Shown in pieces: positions 52,440-61,801 of a DNA stretch of 64,000 bases (the stretch's first letter is position 1; every line of letters starts with the position of its first letter). This DNA is from Pseudopedobacter sp039918235 (GTDB lineage: Bacteria > Bacteroidota > Bacteroidia > Sphingobacteriales > Sphingobacteriaceae): NCBI GenBank assembly GCA_039918235.1, contig JBDSHZ010000002.1, forward strand, positions 8,736-72,735, in the 5' to 3' direction. Both the position numbers and the translations under genes were made by a program. The notes below the pieces were generated by a model. The model worked only from the letters and a program-made list of their open reading frames with translations, did not search any database and was not told where the DNA came from.

Positions 52440-53759
52440 ATGAATAAAAAAGTTGCTTTTTATACACTTGGCTGTAAATTAAATTACTCCGAAACTTCAA
52501 CCATTGGGCGTATGTTCAATGATGCAGGTTTTGAGACCGTTAACTTTACTGATCCAGCCGATGTTTACATTATCAATACCTGCTCCGTAACAGAGCATGC
52601 GGACAAAAAATGCAGGAAAGTAGTTAAAGAAGCATTAAAGCATTCTCCATCTGCTTATATTACCATTGTGGGGTGTTATGCACAATTAAAACCAAAGGAA
52701 ATTTCTGAAATTGAAGGAGTTGATATGGTGTTGGGTGCTGCTGAAAAATTCAGGATAGTAGAATTTATTTCTGATTTAACAAAACAGCCAAAGGCAATTA
52801 TTCATAATAGCCCAATTGAAGAAACGAATCAATTTATAGCTTCTTATTCTTACGGAGATAGAACCAGAACTTTTTTAAAGGTTCAGGATGGTTGTGACTA
52901 TTCCTGCACTTTTTGCACCATCCCTTTGGCAAGAGGAAAAAGCAGGAGCGATCTGATTCCTAATATCATACAGCAAGCAAAAGAAATTGCTGCTTCTGGA
53001 GTTAAAGAAATTGTACTTACCGGAGTAAATATTGGCGATTTTGGAATTAGAGAAGGAAATAGAGCAGACAAATTCATTGATTTGGTAAAAGCTTTAGATG
53101 AAGTAGATGGAATCAATAGGATTAGAATATCTTCTATTGAACCTAATCTTTTAAGTAATGAAATCATTGAATTTGTTGCGCAGTCTAAAAGGTTTGTTCC
53201 ACATTTTCATATTCCATTGCAATCAGGCTCCGATAAGATTTTAGGCCTGATGAAAAGACGTTACCGCAGAGATTTGTATGTAGATAGGGTAAAAACTATC
53301 AAAAATTTAATGCCCGACTGTTGTATTGGAGTTGACGTAATTGTGGGTTTCCCCGGAGAAACCAGAGCAGATTTTATTGATACTTATAATTTCTTAAATG
53401 AATTAGATATCTCTTACTTACACGTTTTTACCTACTCGGAAAGAGAAAATACTTTAGCCACAACCATGGAAGGTACAGTGCCTGGTTCTCAGCGATCAGA
53501 CAGGAGTAAAATGCTTCATATCTTATCTGAAAAGAAAAGAAGGGCATTTTATGAAACGCAGGTAGGCAAAGCAGGAGAAGTGCTTTTTGAAGCAGATCAA
53601 AAGGAAGGATTTATGCATGGCTTTACTGCCAATTATGTTAAAGTTAAAGTAAAGTATGATCCTGTTTTGATCAATGAATTGAAAAATATCCAGCTCTTAG
53701 AAATTTTACCCGATGGTGAAATGAGCATTGCAGAAAGTGAAGAAGTATACACCCATTAA
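52440..53759 (+). CDS. mtaB: tRNA (t6A37) methylthiotransferase MtaB
   Basis: The 439-residue radical SAM protein has N-terminal UPF0004 cysteines (Cys12, Cys48, Cys79) and the radical SAM triad Cys152, Cys156, Cys159 in GCDYSCTFCTIP. The segment LQSGSDKILGLMKRRYRRDL and IGVDVIVGFPGET are typical of the methylthiotransferases. Its length and IPLARG continuation fit MtaB more than MiaB. It turns t6A into ms2t6A at position 37 of tRNAs. The next gene, lgt, starts 29 bases on. Confidence 0.93.
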   Translation: MNKKVAFYTLGCKLNYSETSTIGRMFNDAGFETVNFTDPADVYIINTCSVTEHADKKCRKVVKEALKHSPSAYITIVGCYAQLKPKEISEIEGVDMVLGAAEKFRIVEFISDLTKQPKAIIHNSPIEETNQFIASYSYGDRTRTFLKVQDGCDYSCTFCTIPLARGKSRSDLIPNIIQQAKEIAASGVKEIVLTGVNIGDFGIREGNRADKFIDLVKALDEVDGINRIRISSIEPNLLSNEIIEFVAQSKRFVPHFHIPLQSGSDKILGLMKRRYRRDLYVDRVKTIKNLMPDCCIGVDVIVGFPGETRADFIDTYNFLNELDISYLHVFTYSERENTLATTMEGTVPGSQRSDRSKMLHILSEKKRRAFYETQVGKAGEVLFEADQKEGFMHGFTANYVKVKVKYDPVLINELKNIQLLEILPDGEMSIAESEEVYTH

Positions 53760-53788
53760 TAGCACATCACCAAACATATTCTTATCAG

Positions 53789-54952
53789 ATGTTTCCAACC
53801 CTTTCACACTTAATAAATTACCTGTTCGGAATTAATATTCCACTACCGGTTCAAACTTTTGGTTTTTTTGTAGCACTGGCATTTGTAGCCGGTTATTGGG
53901 GCTTTTCTCAAGAATTAAAACGTAGAGAAAAACTGGGACAGGTACATGCTGTGCAAAAAGAAGTGGAAGTTGGAAAACCTGCCACTATTTCAGAATTGTT
54001 CTTTAACGGGTTATTCGGATTTTTAATTGGCTACAAGCTGATTTATGGTTTGCTTAACTATACTGCTTTTGTTGATGATCCTCAGGGTTTTATTTTATCA
54101 ACCAAAGGAAACTTTATTGCCGGGCTGGTTTTGGCAGGGATATTTGCTTATTGGGCTTATCGTGATAAAAAGAAAGAGCAGTTGCCAAATCCTAAAAAGG
54201 TAATGGTAACGTTCCACCCGTATGAGATGATGGGAACTTTTATTGCATGGGCGGCCATTGCTGGGATTATTGGTGCGAAAGTTTTTGATAATTTAGAATA
54301 CTGGGACCGGTTTATGCAAGATCCCGTACAAAACTTGCTTTCCTTTAGTGGTTTAACTTATTACGGAGGTTTAATTTGTGGTGCAATTGCTGTTCTTTAT
54401 ATATCCGGCAAAAACGGAATTAAAGCTGTTCACATGGCTGATGTTTCTGGCCCGGGTTTAATGCTGGCTTACGGAGTGGGTAGAATAGGTTGCCAATTAG
54501 CTGGAGACGGTGACTGGGGGCTTAATAATACTAATCCAAAACCTAACTGGCTTTCTTGGGCACCGGATTGGATGTGGTCTTTTAAATTTCCTCACAATGT
54601 AATAAATGAAGGGATACCAATTCCAGCTTGCGATGGAAAGTACTGTCATGAGCTGGCTGTAGGTGTATACCCAACTCCTTTTTATGAAGTTGTAGCCTGC
54701 TTGTTGCTTTTTGCATTCTTATGGTCAATCCGTAAAAAAATAAAAACTCCTGGAATTCTATTTTCAATTTATTTGATTGTAAATGGTTTAGAACGATTTT
54801 TTATTGAATTGATCAGAGTAAATTCTAAATATCATATAGGTTCTTTCTCTTTTACACAGGCAGAATTAATTTCTTCAATTTTAGTTTTATGCGGGATTAT
54901 TGGGATATTCTGGTCACTTAATGCTGAGAAAAAAAGAAAGGAATTGGCTTAG
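53789..54952 (+). CDS. lgt: Prolipoprotein diacylglyceryl transferase, long form
   Basis: The 387-residue polytopic inner-membrane enzyme has the Lgt pattern: LPVQTFGFFVALAFVAGYWG at the start, LTYYGGLICGAIA near residue 188, and GVGRIGCQLAGDGDWG near residue 230 in place of the usual GRIGNFINGELWG. It transfers diacylglycerol to the lipobox Cys of preproteins such as the two lipoproteins in this window. It is longer than E. coli Lgt by about 95 residues, mostly a segment with KKKEQLPNPKKVMVTFHPYE and an extra loop near residue 255-290. It leads a tight operon. Confidence 0.88.
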   Translation: MFPTLSHLINYLFGINIPLPVQTFGFFVALAFVAGYWGFSQELKRREKLGQVHAVQKEVEVGKPATISELFFNGLFGFLIGYKLIYGLLNYTAFVDDPQGFILSTKGNFIAGLVLAGIFAYWAYRDKKKEQLPNPKKVMVTFHPYEMMGTFIAWAAIAGIIGAKVFDNLEYWDRFMQDPVQNLLSFSGLTYYGGLICGAIAVLYISGKNGIKAVHMADVSGPGLMLAYGVGRIGCQLAGDGDWGLNNTNPKPNWLSWAPDWMWSFKFPHNVINEGIPIPACDGKYCHELAVGVYPTPFYEVVACLLLFAFLWSIRKKIKTPGILFSIYLIVNGLERFFIELIRVNSKYHIGSFSFTQAELISSILVLCGIIGIFWSLNAEKKRKELA

Positions 54953-55410
54953 TGGAACAAGCTATTTCTTCCCCTTCTTTTTTAGTTAAAATATATCATA
55001 ATAAAGTAGTTAGGTTTTTCCTTTCTGCAGGTATTGCAACCTTTGTGGATGTACTGATCTATTTCTTTACCATTACTTTTATTTTAGAGAATGAAGCAGT
55101 GATGTTGTTTGGATATCCTGCAAGTGCTCATGAATTCTCTTTATTAATTTCCTATACCTGTGGCGTAATCGCTAATTTTCTACTGGCTAAATACGCTGTG
55201 TTTAATGATTCAACGTTAGCCGGGAGAAAACAGTTTTCTCGTTTTGCATTAATAGCAGGGATAGGATTTTTTGCCAACTATGGCTTATTGAGGTTTTTTG
55301 TGGAAGTTTTAGAGGTTTGGCCAACTTTAGCAAGAATATTTTCAGCCTTGAGCTTAGGTTTGTTAGCTTACTATATTCACAAAATATTTACTTTTAAAGT
55401 TCACTCTTAG
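54952..55410 (+). CDS. GtrA-family membrane protein
   Basis: This 152-residue protein has four hydrophobic helices and the GtrA pattern: VVRFFLSAGIATFVDVLIYF, YTCGVIANFLLAKYAVF and RFALIAGIGFFANYGLLRFF. The GTG start overlaps the lgt stop by one base (TAGTG), so translation is coupled. GtrA proteins are thought to flip or present undecaprenyl-linked sugars. In this context, between lgt and an inositol-monophosphatase-like gene, the role is open. Confidence 0.88.
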   Translation: MEQAISSPSFLVKIYHNKVVRFFLSAGIATFVDVLIYFFTITFILENEAVMLFGYPASAHEFSLLISYTCGVIANFLLAKYAVFNDSTLAGRKQFSRFALIAGIGFFANYGLLRFFVEVLEVWPTLARIFSALSLGLLAYYIHKIFTFKVHS

Positions 55411-55411
55411 A

Positions 55412-56206
55412 ATGGATTATCAAAATATATGTCAACAGGTAGTTGAAATTGCAAAATTTGCTGGAGATTTTATCAAAAAGGAATCTTTGAGTTTCACCTC
55501 TTCAAAAATTGAATATAAAGGATTAAATGATATGGTTTCTTACGTGGATAAAACGGCAGAAAAAATGATCATCTCCGAACTTCAAAAGATACTGCCAGAA
55601 GCTGGCTTTTTAGCTGAAGAAGGAACTGGAAATAAAACAGCTGCACATTTAACATGGATTATTGACCCATTAGACGGTACTACCAATTTTATTCATGGAA
55701 TACCAACCTATGCCGTAAGCATCGCTTTAAAACAAGATGATGAACTGGTGATTGGTGTTATTTATGAAATTAACAGAGACGAGTGCTTTTATGCATGGAA
55801 GGATAGTAAAGCCTATCTTAATGGAGAAATCATCAAGGTATCTGCTAATGAAAATATGGGAAGCAGTTTGATTGCTACAGGTTTTCCTTATTATGATTTT
55901 AAAAGACAAAAATCTTATATTGATCTGTTTAATGAGGTGATGCAAAAATGCCATGGATTAAGAAGGATAGGAGCAGCCTCTGTTGATTTAGCCTATACGG
56001 CCTGTGGCCGTTTTGATGCGTATTTTGAATACAACTTGAAACCTTGGGACATTGCGGCAGGTTTATTGATTGTTAAACAAGCTGGTGGGGAAGTATTTGA
56101 TTTTGATGGAGGAAACAGCCCCCTAGAAACCTGTGATGTGGTAGTAACCAATGGAAAGATTTCTGAAGAGCTCAACAATATTATACATTCACATTTTAAA
56201 AAATAA
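55412..56206 (+). CDS. Inositol-monophosphatase-family phosphatase
   Basis: The 264-residue protein has EEGTGNKTAAHLTWIIDPLD (about 67-88), which bears the Glu and the Asp residues of the IMPase metal site, followed by GTTNFIHGIPTYAVSIAL. The second metal-site segment is LKPWDIAAGLLIVKQAGGEV. The family includes SuhB, CysQ and FBPase-like proteins; this one looks SuhB-like. It removes phosphate from inositol phosphate or related sugars. The start is one base after the GtrA stop. Confidence 0.92.
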   Translation: MDYQNICQQVVEIAKFAGDFIKKESLSFTSSKIEYKGLNDMVSYVDKTAEKMIISELQKILPEAGFLAEEGTGNKTAAHLTWIIDPLDGTTNFIHGIPTYAVSIALKQDDELVIGVIYEINRDECFYAWKDSKAYLNGEIIKVSANENMGSSLIATGFPYYDFKRQKSYIDLFNEVMQKCHGLRRIGAASVDLAYTACGRFDAYFEYNLKPWDIAAGLLIVKQAGGEVFDFDGGNSPLETCDVVVTNGKISEELNNIIHSHFKK

Positions 56207-56208
56207 AA

Positions 56209-56691
56209 ATGTTAAAGAAGGTTTTAATTGGAATAGCTGTAATTCTTGTTTTGATACAATTCATCCGGCCAGAAAAAAATATTCATCCTGAAGTACAGGC
56301 TAATGCAATTCAAACTGTGTATTCAGTTCCTGATACTGTTAATCAATTGTTAACGGTTGCTTGTTATGATTGTCATTCTAACAATACCAGATACCCATGG
56401 TATAACAATATTCAGCCCTTAGCTTGGTGGCTCAACAACCATGTGCAAGACGGCAGAAAGCACTTGAATTTTGACGAGTTTACTTCTTATAGCTTAAAAA
56501 AGCAAGATCATAAATTAGAAGAGTTGATAGATTCTCAGAAAGACCATTGGATGCCTTTGGATTCTTATACTTGGGCACATGGAAATGCAGTATTAACAGC
56601 CAAAGAAAGCAAAATGATTGTAGATTGGGCCAATAGTACCCGTAACATGATTCAAGCAAACCCTGAATTTTCTTTAAAACCTGCTAAATAA
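56209..56691 (+). CDS. Haem-binding domain protein (c-type cytochrome-like)
   Basis: The 160-residue protein has one N-terminal TM or signal anchor (KVLIGIAVILVLIQFI, about 4-19) and a CYDCH haem-binding motif at residues 52-56, followed by NNTRYPWYNNIQPLAWWLNN. This is the haem-binding domain of the PF14376 type found across Bacteroidota. It should hold haem c on the periplasmic side. It is the last gene of a four-gene operon with gaps of 0-2 bases, and a terminator follows at once. Confidence 0.9.
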   Translation: MLKKVLIGIAVILVLIQFIRPEKNIHPEVQANAIQTVYSVPDTVNQLLTVACYDCHSNNTRYPWYNNIQPLAWWLNNHVQDGRKHLNFDEFTSYSLKKQDHKLEELIDSQKDHWMPLDSYTWAHGNAVLTAKESKMIVDWANSTRNMIQANPEFSLKPAK

Positions 56692-56705
56692 TTAGGATGA
56701 TAAAT

Positions 56706-56738
56706 AAAAAAGAGAAGCTTTTAAAGCTTCTCTTTTTT
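56706..56738. terminator. Bidirectional terminator between the haem protein and GNAT-like genes
   Basis: AAAAAGAGAAGCTTT and AAAGCTTCTCTTTTT form a perfect stem of about 15 bp with a TA-type loop and a T run. It sits exactly between the two convergent genes. Confidence 0.9.
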
Positions 56739-57858
56739 ATTTAAAAACACATTTAAGTGTAGCATGTCTTTTTCCAAAAACAGAGCCTGTAGCACTGTGT
56801 ATAGCCAACATTTTGTCGTTAAAATCCCCAACCCAAGATAGTTCAAGCTCATCATATTGCTTTAAGGGCAACACATATTCTTTAAGCTTAATGAAAATAG
56901 CAGATTCTAAACCATGTTTCTGATATTTTTCTTTAGTGCCCATCACTATCGCCCTCATTCTATTTACGCCCCTATATTTATAGTATAAAAACTTCAATTT
57001 GCCAATCAGGTCTAATTTGCCTTTAAGTGGCTTTATCATTAAATTGGCATCAGGTAACATCACTACAAAAGATGCTGGCTCATTATTAACATAGGCAAAC
57101 CATATGAGTTTTGGATCCATGATGAGTTTCATCTTTTCAAAACTTTCTTTTACTGTTGCCAATTTTATTGGAGAGAAATTCGCAAAGTTTTTCCAGCCAT
57201 CATTATAAATTTCCATAAAATCTGCAGCGTATTTATCGAAATTTTTTGTGTCTAAATATTCAAAAGAATAACCTTCTTTTTTAGCTACCCAATTGGCTAT
57301 TTTGGTAAATCGTTCTGGAAATTCCTTATTGATGTCTAAATGATTGGTAATTTGCTCATATTCAGTTTCAAAACCATAATCTTTAAAATATTGGTGATAG
57401 TAAGGTTTATTATAATTCATCCCATAAGAAGGTTGCGTATAACCTTCTATCAATAAACCCCAAAAAGTATCATTTTCTCCGAAATTTATCGGCCCTTCCA
57501 TGGCTTCCATCCCATTTTTCACCAGCCAAAGTTTTGCCGTATCAAATAGTAATTTAAATGCCTTTGCATCATCAATACATTCTACAAAGCCAATACCACC
57601 TGTAGGCTGTTCAAATGTAAAAGCTTTTTTACCATTGATAAATGCGGCAATTCTACCAATTAATTTTTCCTCATCACTATATAAAACCCATCTTATAGCT
57701 TTGCCATGTGTATGGAAATTGTTTTCTTTAGGATTGAAAACAGCTTCTATGTCCTTGTCTAAAGGGCAAACCCAATTGTCGTCATCAGCATAAATAACTC
57801 TTCCAACTTCTAAAAAATCTTTAGCCATTTTAGAAGAGTCAACCTCTTTTATCTTCAT
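56737..57858 (-). CDS. GNAT-like N-acetyltransferase-fold protein
   Basis: This 373-residue protein has two GNAT-like halves: residues 1-150 with GRIAAFINGKKAFTFEQPTG, GGIGFVECIDD and LVKNGMEAMEGPINFGENDT, and residues 200-373 with YNDGWKNFANFSPI and LIWFAYVNNEPASFVVMLPD. The MEGPINFGENDTFWGLLIEG segment is typical of an uncharacterised bacteroidete protein group (YghO-like). Its substrate is not known. It is convergent with the haem protein gene and upstream of the acidic small protein. Confidence 0.78.
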   Translation of the reverse strand: MKIKEVDSSKMAKDFLEVGRVIYADDDNWVCPLDKDIEAVFNPKENNFHTHGKAIRWVLYSDEEKLIGRIAAFINGKKAFTFEQPTGGIGFVECIDDAKAFKLLFDTAKLWLVKNGMEAMEGPINFGENDTFWGLLIEGYTQPSYGMNYNKPYYHQYFKDYGFETEYEQITNHLDINKEFPERFTKIANWVAKKEGYSFEYLDTKNFDKYAADFMEIYNDGWKNFANFSPIKLATVKESFEKMKLIMDPKLIWFAYVNNEPASFVVMLPDANLMIKPLKGKLDLIGKLKFLYYKYRGVNRMRAIVMGTKEKYQKHGLESAIFIKLKEYVLPLKQYDELELSWVGDFNDKMLAIHSATGSVFGKRHATLKCVFK

Positions 57859-57935
57859 CTTTAAATAAGGTGTATAGGGTTAAAAAAAAAGCATCCAATA
57901 TATTGAATGCTTCTAAAATATATAATTAGCATGAC

Positions 57936-58115
57936 TTAATAGTCATCATCATCATCGTAATCTGCATCTTCATAACCTAAATCATCTAAAGGAAGATCAA
58001 AATCATCATCTTCTTCAACAAATTTGCTTTTTGGTTTTGCATCCTCACTGCTTTCGTCTTCAACATCCGTTGGTTTAGCAGTTGTTTTTTTATCGGGTTT
58101 ATTTTGCTTTGCCAT
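57936..58115 (-). CDS. Small acidic protein, 59 residues
   Basis: Starting at the ATG at 58115 the protein has 59 residues: a basic start MAKQNKPDKKTTAK, an acidic middle DVEDESSEDAKPKSKFVEED, and an Asp-rich end DDFDLPLDDLGYEDADYDDD. Such short acidic proteins with a DLPLDDL segment are recurrent in Bacteroidota. The longer 89-residue frame begins at 58205 with an unusual hydrophobic stretch and a poor start, so the inner ATG is favoured. Function unknown. Confidence 0.65.
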   Translation of the reverse strand: MAKQNKPDKKTTAKPTDVEDESSEDAKPKSKFVEEDDDFDLPLDDLGYEDADYDDDDDY

Positions 58116-58245
58116 ATCTTTGGTTTTTTGCTCTCTTAAAGTTAACAAGTTTTTAAAAACAAAGAAAAAAAAGTTTAATTTATTTCTTGTCTTTAATAGG
58201 GACAAAAATATAAGGAAATTTGAATTTCAAAAAATTGATTTGGAA

Positions 58246-58803
58246 TTATTCGGATTTTTCTCCTATTTCCGAACCGTGAGCTTCCTCAATATCCTTTAAC
58301 TGAGGTAAATCAATGATGGAATCAATTCCAAAATAATCTAAAAAGTACTGATTTAAAGCGTAAATTATAGGTCTTCCCGGTCCATCTGCTTTGCCGGAGA
58401 TGGTAATCAGCTCCTTATCTAACAACTTTTGCACTGTATAATCGCAATTAACGCCTCTAATCTGCTCTATCTCTAATTTAGTAATGGGTTGTCTGTAGGC
58501 AATAATTGCTAATGTTTCTAACGTTGCTTGGCTGAGTTTTTTCTTTGATTTCTGAATATGCAATTGATTTACAATTGGGAGCATTTCTTTTTTGGTCAGA
58601 AATTGATAACCACCTGCAATTTTATTAAGTTCAATGGCGAAATTTTCTGAAAGGTATTTTTGCTTTATATTTTCTATAAGTTCTAAAACCTCTTTTTCAT
58701 CAATATCTTTTTCTAAAGTTGCCTGTAAACAAAGTATAATTTCCTCCATTCTGATACTTGTATCTGAGGCAAAAATTAAAGCTTCTATATATTTCTCTGT
58801 CAT
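58246..58803 (-). CDS. scpB: Segregation and condensation protein B
   Basis: The 185-residue protein has two winged-helix domains with the ScpB pattern: EALIFASDTSIRMEEIILCL at the start, KKKLSQATLETLAIIAYRQP, ITKLEIEQIRGVNCDYTVQK and GPGRPIIYALNQYFLDYFG. It binds ScpA and Smc in the condensin complex that folds and separates the chromosome. No scpA is beside it in this window. Confidence 0.93.
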   Translation of the reverse strand: MTEKYIEALIFASDTSIRMEEIILCLQATLEKDIDEKEVLELIENIKQKYLSENFAIELNKIAGGYQFLTKKEMLPIVNQLHIQKSKKKLSQATLETLAIIAYRQPITKLEIEQIRGVNCDYTVQKLLDKELITISGKADGPGRPIIYALNQYFLDYFGIDSIIDLPQLKDIEEAHGSEIGEKSE

Positions 58804-58856
58804 TTAAGGTAATTATACTTTATTCGCTTTTAATAGCAAAATGCAGCTTAGGAATA

Positions 58857-61796
58857 TTATTCATAAGCTAAGGGGATATTGACCCTTACAATAGTGCCGC
58901 CTTCCGGTCTTTGGTTAACTTGGATGTTGATCTCGCTACCTGAAAGTTGGTTGATTAAACTTATCCTTTCCTGAGTAATAGACATTCCTCTGCTGATATA
59001 TTCCTCATTTTTTACTTTTATAGAGTTATCAATGCCAATTCCATCATCAGTAATTACAATGCGTAAAAGTTGATGATTTTGAGCTATTTTAATTTCGATA
59101 TTCCCTTTATCTTCTTTCGGCATGATGCCATGCCAGATGGCATTCTCAATAAATGGTTGCAATAACATAGAAGGGATCATAATTTCCTCTGATTCTATAT
59201 TTTCATCAATATTAAACTCATAATTCAGTTTATTACCGTACCTCAAACTCTCTAATTGAAGGTAAAGTTTTAGATATTCAATTTCTTCATCTAAACTGAT
59301 CTCTCCTTTATTTACAATGTCCATGTTTTTTCTGATGAGGCGGGCAAAACCAGTCAGTAATTTATTTGCAGTATTTTTATCTTGGGTATTAATGAAATAT
59401 TGAATGGAATTCATCACATTGAATATAAAGTGAGGATTCATCATCGCCTGTAATGCTTGTTGCTCAAGAGATATGATTTTACTTTGGTTCAAAAGTTTTT
59501 CCTCTTCTTTAATTCTTTTGATTTTAATGTATCTGTTATAAATTAATATGGAAATAAAGATAATTGCCATGAGCATGGCAATTATAAAAGGGAAGGTTTT
59601 ATAAAAAGGAGTGGCAATTTTTATGTTGATTCCTATACTTTTTCCCCAAATCCCGTTTACATCTCTTGCTCTTACTTGAATTTGATAATTGCCAGGTTCT
59701 AAGGAAACAAATTCGAGAGAATTATTGGCAGTTTCAATCCAATTGTCTCCACTTTTAATACGGTATCCGTAAACAATCTTATTAGGGTCCTCAAAATCAA
59801 TAGCAGTGAAGCTCACTTGAATATTATTTTGATTAGGTTTTAATGCTATTAATTGATTTCCGGTTAATTTGTGCTCTCTGCCATTTACAATTAATTTTTT
59901 AAAATAGATAGGAAGCTCAGAAAAACGCTCATTCTGTTCTATATTATTAATCTTTGTAAGCCCTTTTGTGGTAGCGAGATAAATATAAGTGCTATCAATC
60001 AATATATCGTTTACCTCATCCGTTAACAGCCCGTTCTCAACAGAAAATGAAGTGCTTCTAATCACATTGTTAATATTCTCTAATTTATTGACTCCTTTAT
60101 TAGTTAAAACCCATAATTGCTTATCATAGAAATATGATTTTGTACAATTGTTGCTATTTAAGCCATCTTTTGTAGTAATTACTCTCAGAAGTTTATAATC
60201 CTTAAAAACCAAAATACCATGTGAACTTGTAGAGGCAAAAACATATCCATCAGGGGCACAAAAAATGTGGGTAATTCTATCTGCCAATGCTTCGTTTTTC
60301 TTTGTAAAACTTAAAAGCATATTTTTTTTTAAGATATGTAAACCGTCCATCTGATCAAACCATAGGTTGTCATTTTGGTCATATGCTAAACTAAAGGTTC
60401 TGTCAGGGAATTTTAATTTGAAGCTTTTGTAATTTAAAACGGAGGATTTTGAAAGGTTAACAGGTAGTGTGGTGACAAAAACACCAGAACTTGTAGCCAC
60501 AGCCAATTCCATTCTAGAGTTAAAATCAAAAGATTTTAGTGCGTATTCAGATTTTCCGGAATTGAGACTCGTTTTTACAATATCAATAGGGTTATCAGCA
60601 TCAATTTTCCCAATGCTGTTTTTACTCATATACCATACAGCTGAATTTTTTTTATAATTCACAAGCATATGTATAGGGTTATAAATAGTGCCATCAGTTT
60701 GAATATTGATAGTTGTAGCTTTATCCTTATTCAGGATGTTTATTTGTCCATTTCTCAGCCCTAGCCAAATCCTATTACTGTCATCTTTAGTGATGCTATA
60801 AATCGCATCGTTTGTTAAGAAATCTTTTGTGGTATAATGAGTAAAATTTGTAGCCTTTTTAGATAAAAGATAAAGGCCGTTATCAATACTGGAAATCCAG
60901 ATATTTTGATTTCTATCCTTTATAACAGTTGATATGTATTTATCAGGAATGTAATATTCTGTTTCTTCGTTATCTTTATCAAACACTTGTACCCCATTAC
61001 CTGATAAGGATATCCATACTTTATTCTGATCAATTAGTAATCCGGATATCCCTTTTTTAATAGTAGTAGGCGGAATATGCCTTATGAAAACTTCTTTGCC
61101 GTTTCTAATAGAAGATAAACCAGATTTACTTAGGTAAAACAGAATGCCTCCCGATTTATCATAATAGATACTCCAGTAAGAAATTGGCTTATTTTCTAAT
61201 TTTAATATTTCAAACGTATTATCTTTTATTTTATAGAGCGTAGTTTGGTTAATGGCAAATAAGGTTTTATAATCATCTTCAAAAAATATTAAATTACTAA
61301 TATCTAAATCATTGCTGTTAATCTGTTTTTTAAAATAAGTGATTTTATTACCGTTCAATCTTAATACTTCTCTGGTATTGGTAGAAAACCATAGATTGTG
61401 ATAAGAATCCTCAAATAAATCAACAAAACTAGAAGTACAAATGGCTTTTTTAAGTAATTCGGAATTGGAAGCGTTGTATATTTTACCATCTAAATAATAA
61501 GACAGCTTCCCATTAAAAGTAATGAACCAAATTCTCCCTTTAGAATCTTCTCTTATTTTTAAAACTTCATTGTCACTTAAGCCTTCCTCAGTGGTGAAAC
61601 TCTCAAATGTATTTCCATCATACCTGTTCACTCCATTAGAAGTACCTAACCAAATGAACCCTTTTGTGTCCTCAAATACATTGTAAACTTTAGAGCTTTG
61701 AAGTCCGTTATTGGTGTTGAAATTTTTGAACTGAAGCGATTGCGCAACTGTGTTTAATCCATTCAATAAAAATAAAAGGAATAACCACTTTTTCAT
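58857..61796 (-). CDS. Sensor histidine kinase with regulator-propeller domains (LytS type)
   Basis: The 979-residue protein has a signal peptide (FLLFLLNGLNTVAQ), then two regions of regulator-propeller repeats across residues about 25-620 (for example GLQSSKVYNVFEDTKGFIWL and GTSNGVNRYDG). A Y_Y_Y domain follows near residues 650-720 (FTAIDFEDPNKIVYGYRIKS, GNYQIQVRARDVNGIWG), with one TM helix near 737-758. The histidine kinase part has the LytS-type box ALQAMMNPHFIFNVMNSIQ with the His near residue 790, LLQPFIENAIWHGI as N box and GGTIVRVNIPL at the end. It senses an outside signal and phosphorylates the response regulator coded immediately upstream. It is not a hybrid kinase. Confidence 0.93.
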   Translation of the reverse strand: MKKWLFLLFLLNGLNTVAQSLQFKNFNTNNGLQSSKVYNVFEDTKGFIWLGTSNGVNRYDGNTFESFTTEEGLSDNEVLKIREDSKGRIWFITFNGKLSYYLDGKIYNASNSELLKKAICTSSFVDLFEDSYHNLWFSTNTREVLRLNGNKITYFKKQINSNDLDISNLIFFEDDYKTLFAINQTTLYKIKDNTFEILKLENKPISYWSIYYDKSGGILFYLSKSGLSSIRNGKEVFIRHIPPTTIKKGISGLLIDQNKVWISLSGNGVQVFDKDNEETEYYIPDKYISTVIKDRNQNIWISSIDNGLYLLSKKATNFTHYTTKDFLTNDAIYSITKDDSNRIWLGLRNGQINILNKDKATTINIQTDGTIYNPIHMLVNYKKNSAVWYMSKNSIGKIDADNPIDIVKTSLNSGKSEYALKSFDFNSRMELAVATSSGVFVTTLPVNLSKSSVLNYKSFKLKFPDRTFSLAYDQNDNLWFDQMDGLHILKKNMLLSFTKKNEALADRITHIFCAPDGYVFASTSSHGILVFKDYKLLRVITTKDGLNSNNCTKSYFYDKQLWVLTNKGVNKLENINNVIRSTSFSVENGLLTDEVNDILIDSTYIYLATTKGLTKINNIEQNERFSELPIYFKKLIVNGREHKLTGNQLIALKPNQNNIQVSFTAIDFEDPNKIVYGYRIKSGDNWIETANNSLEFVSLEPGNYQIQVRARDVNGIWGKSIGINIKIATPFYKTFPFIIAMLMAIIFISILIYNRYIKIKRIKEEEKLLNQSKIISLEQQALQAMMNPHFIFNVMNSIQYFINTQDKNTANKLLTGFARLIRKNMDIVNKGEISLDEEIEYLKLYLQLESLRYGNKLNYEFNIDENIESEEIMIPSMLLQPFIENAIWHGIMPKEDKGNIEIKIAQNHQLLRIVITDDGIGIDNSIKVKNEEYISRGMSITQERISLINQLSGSEINIQVNQRPEGGTIVRVNIPLAYE

Positions 61797-61801
61797 GAGG
61801 A

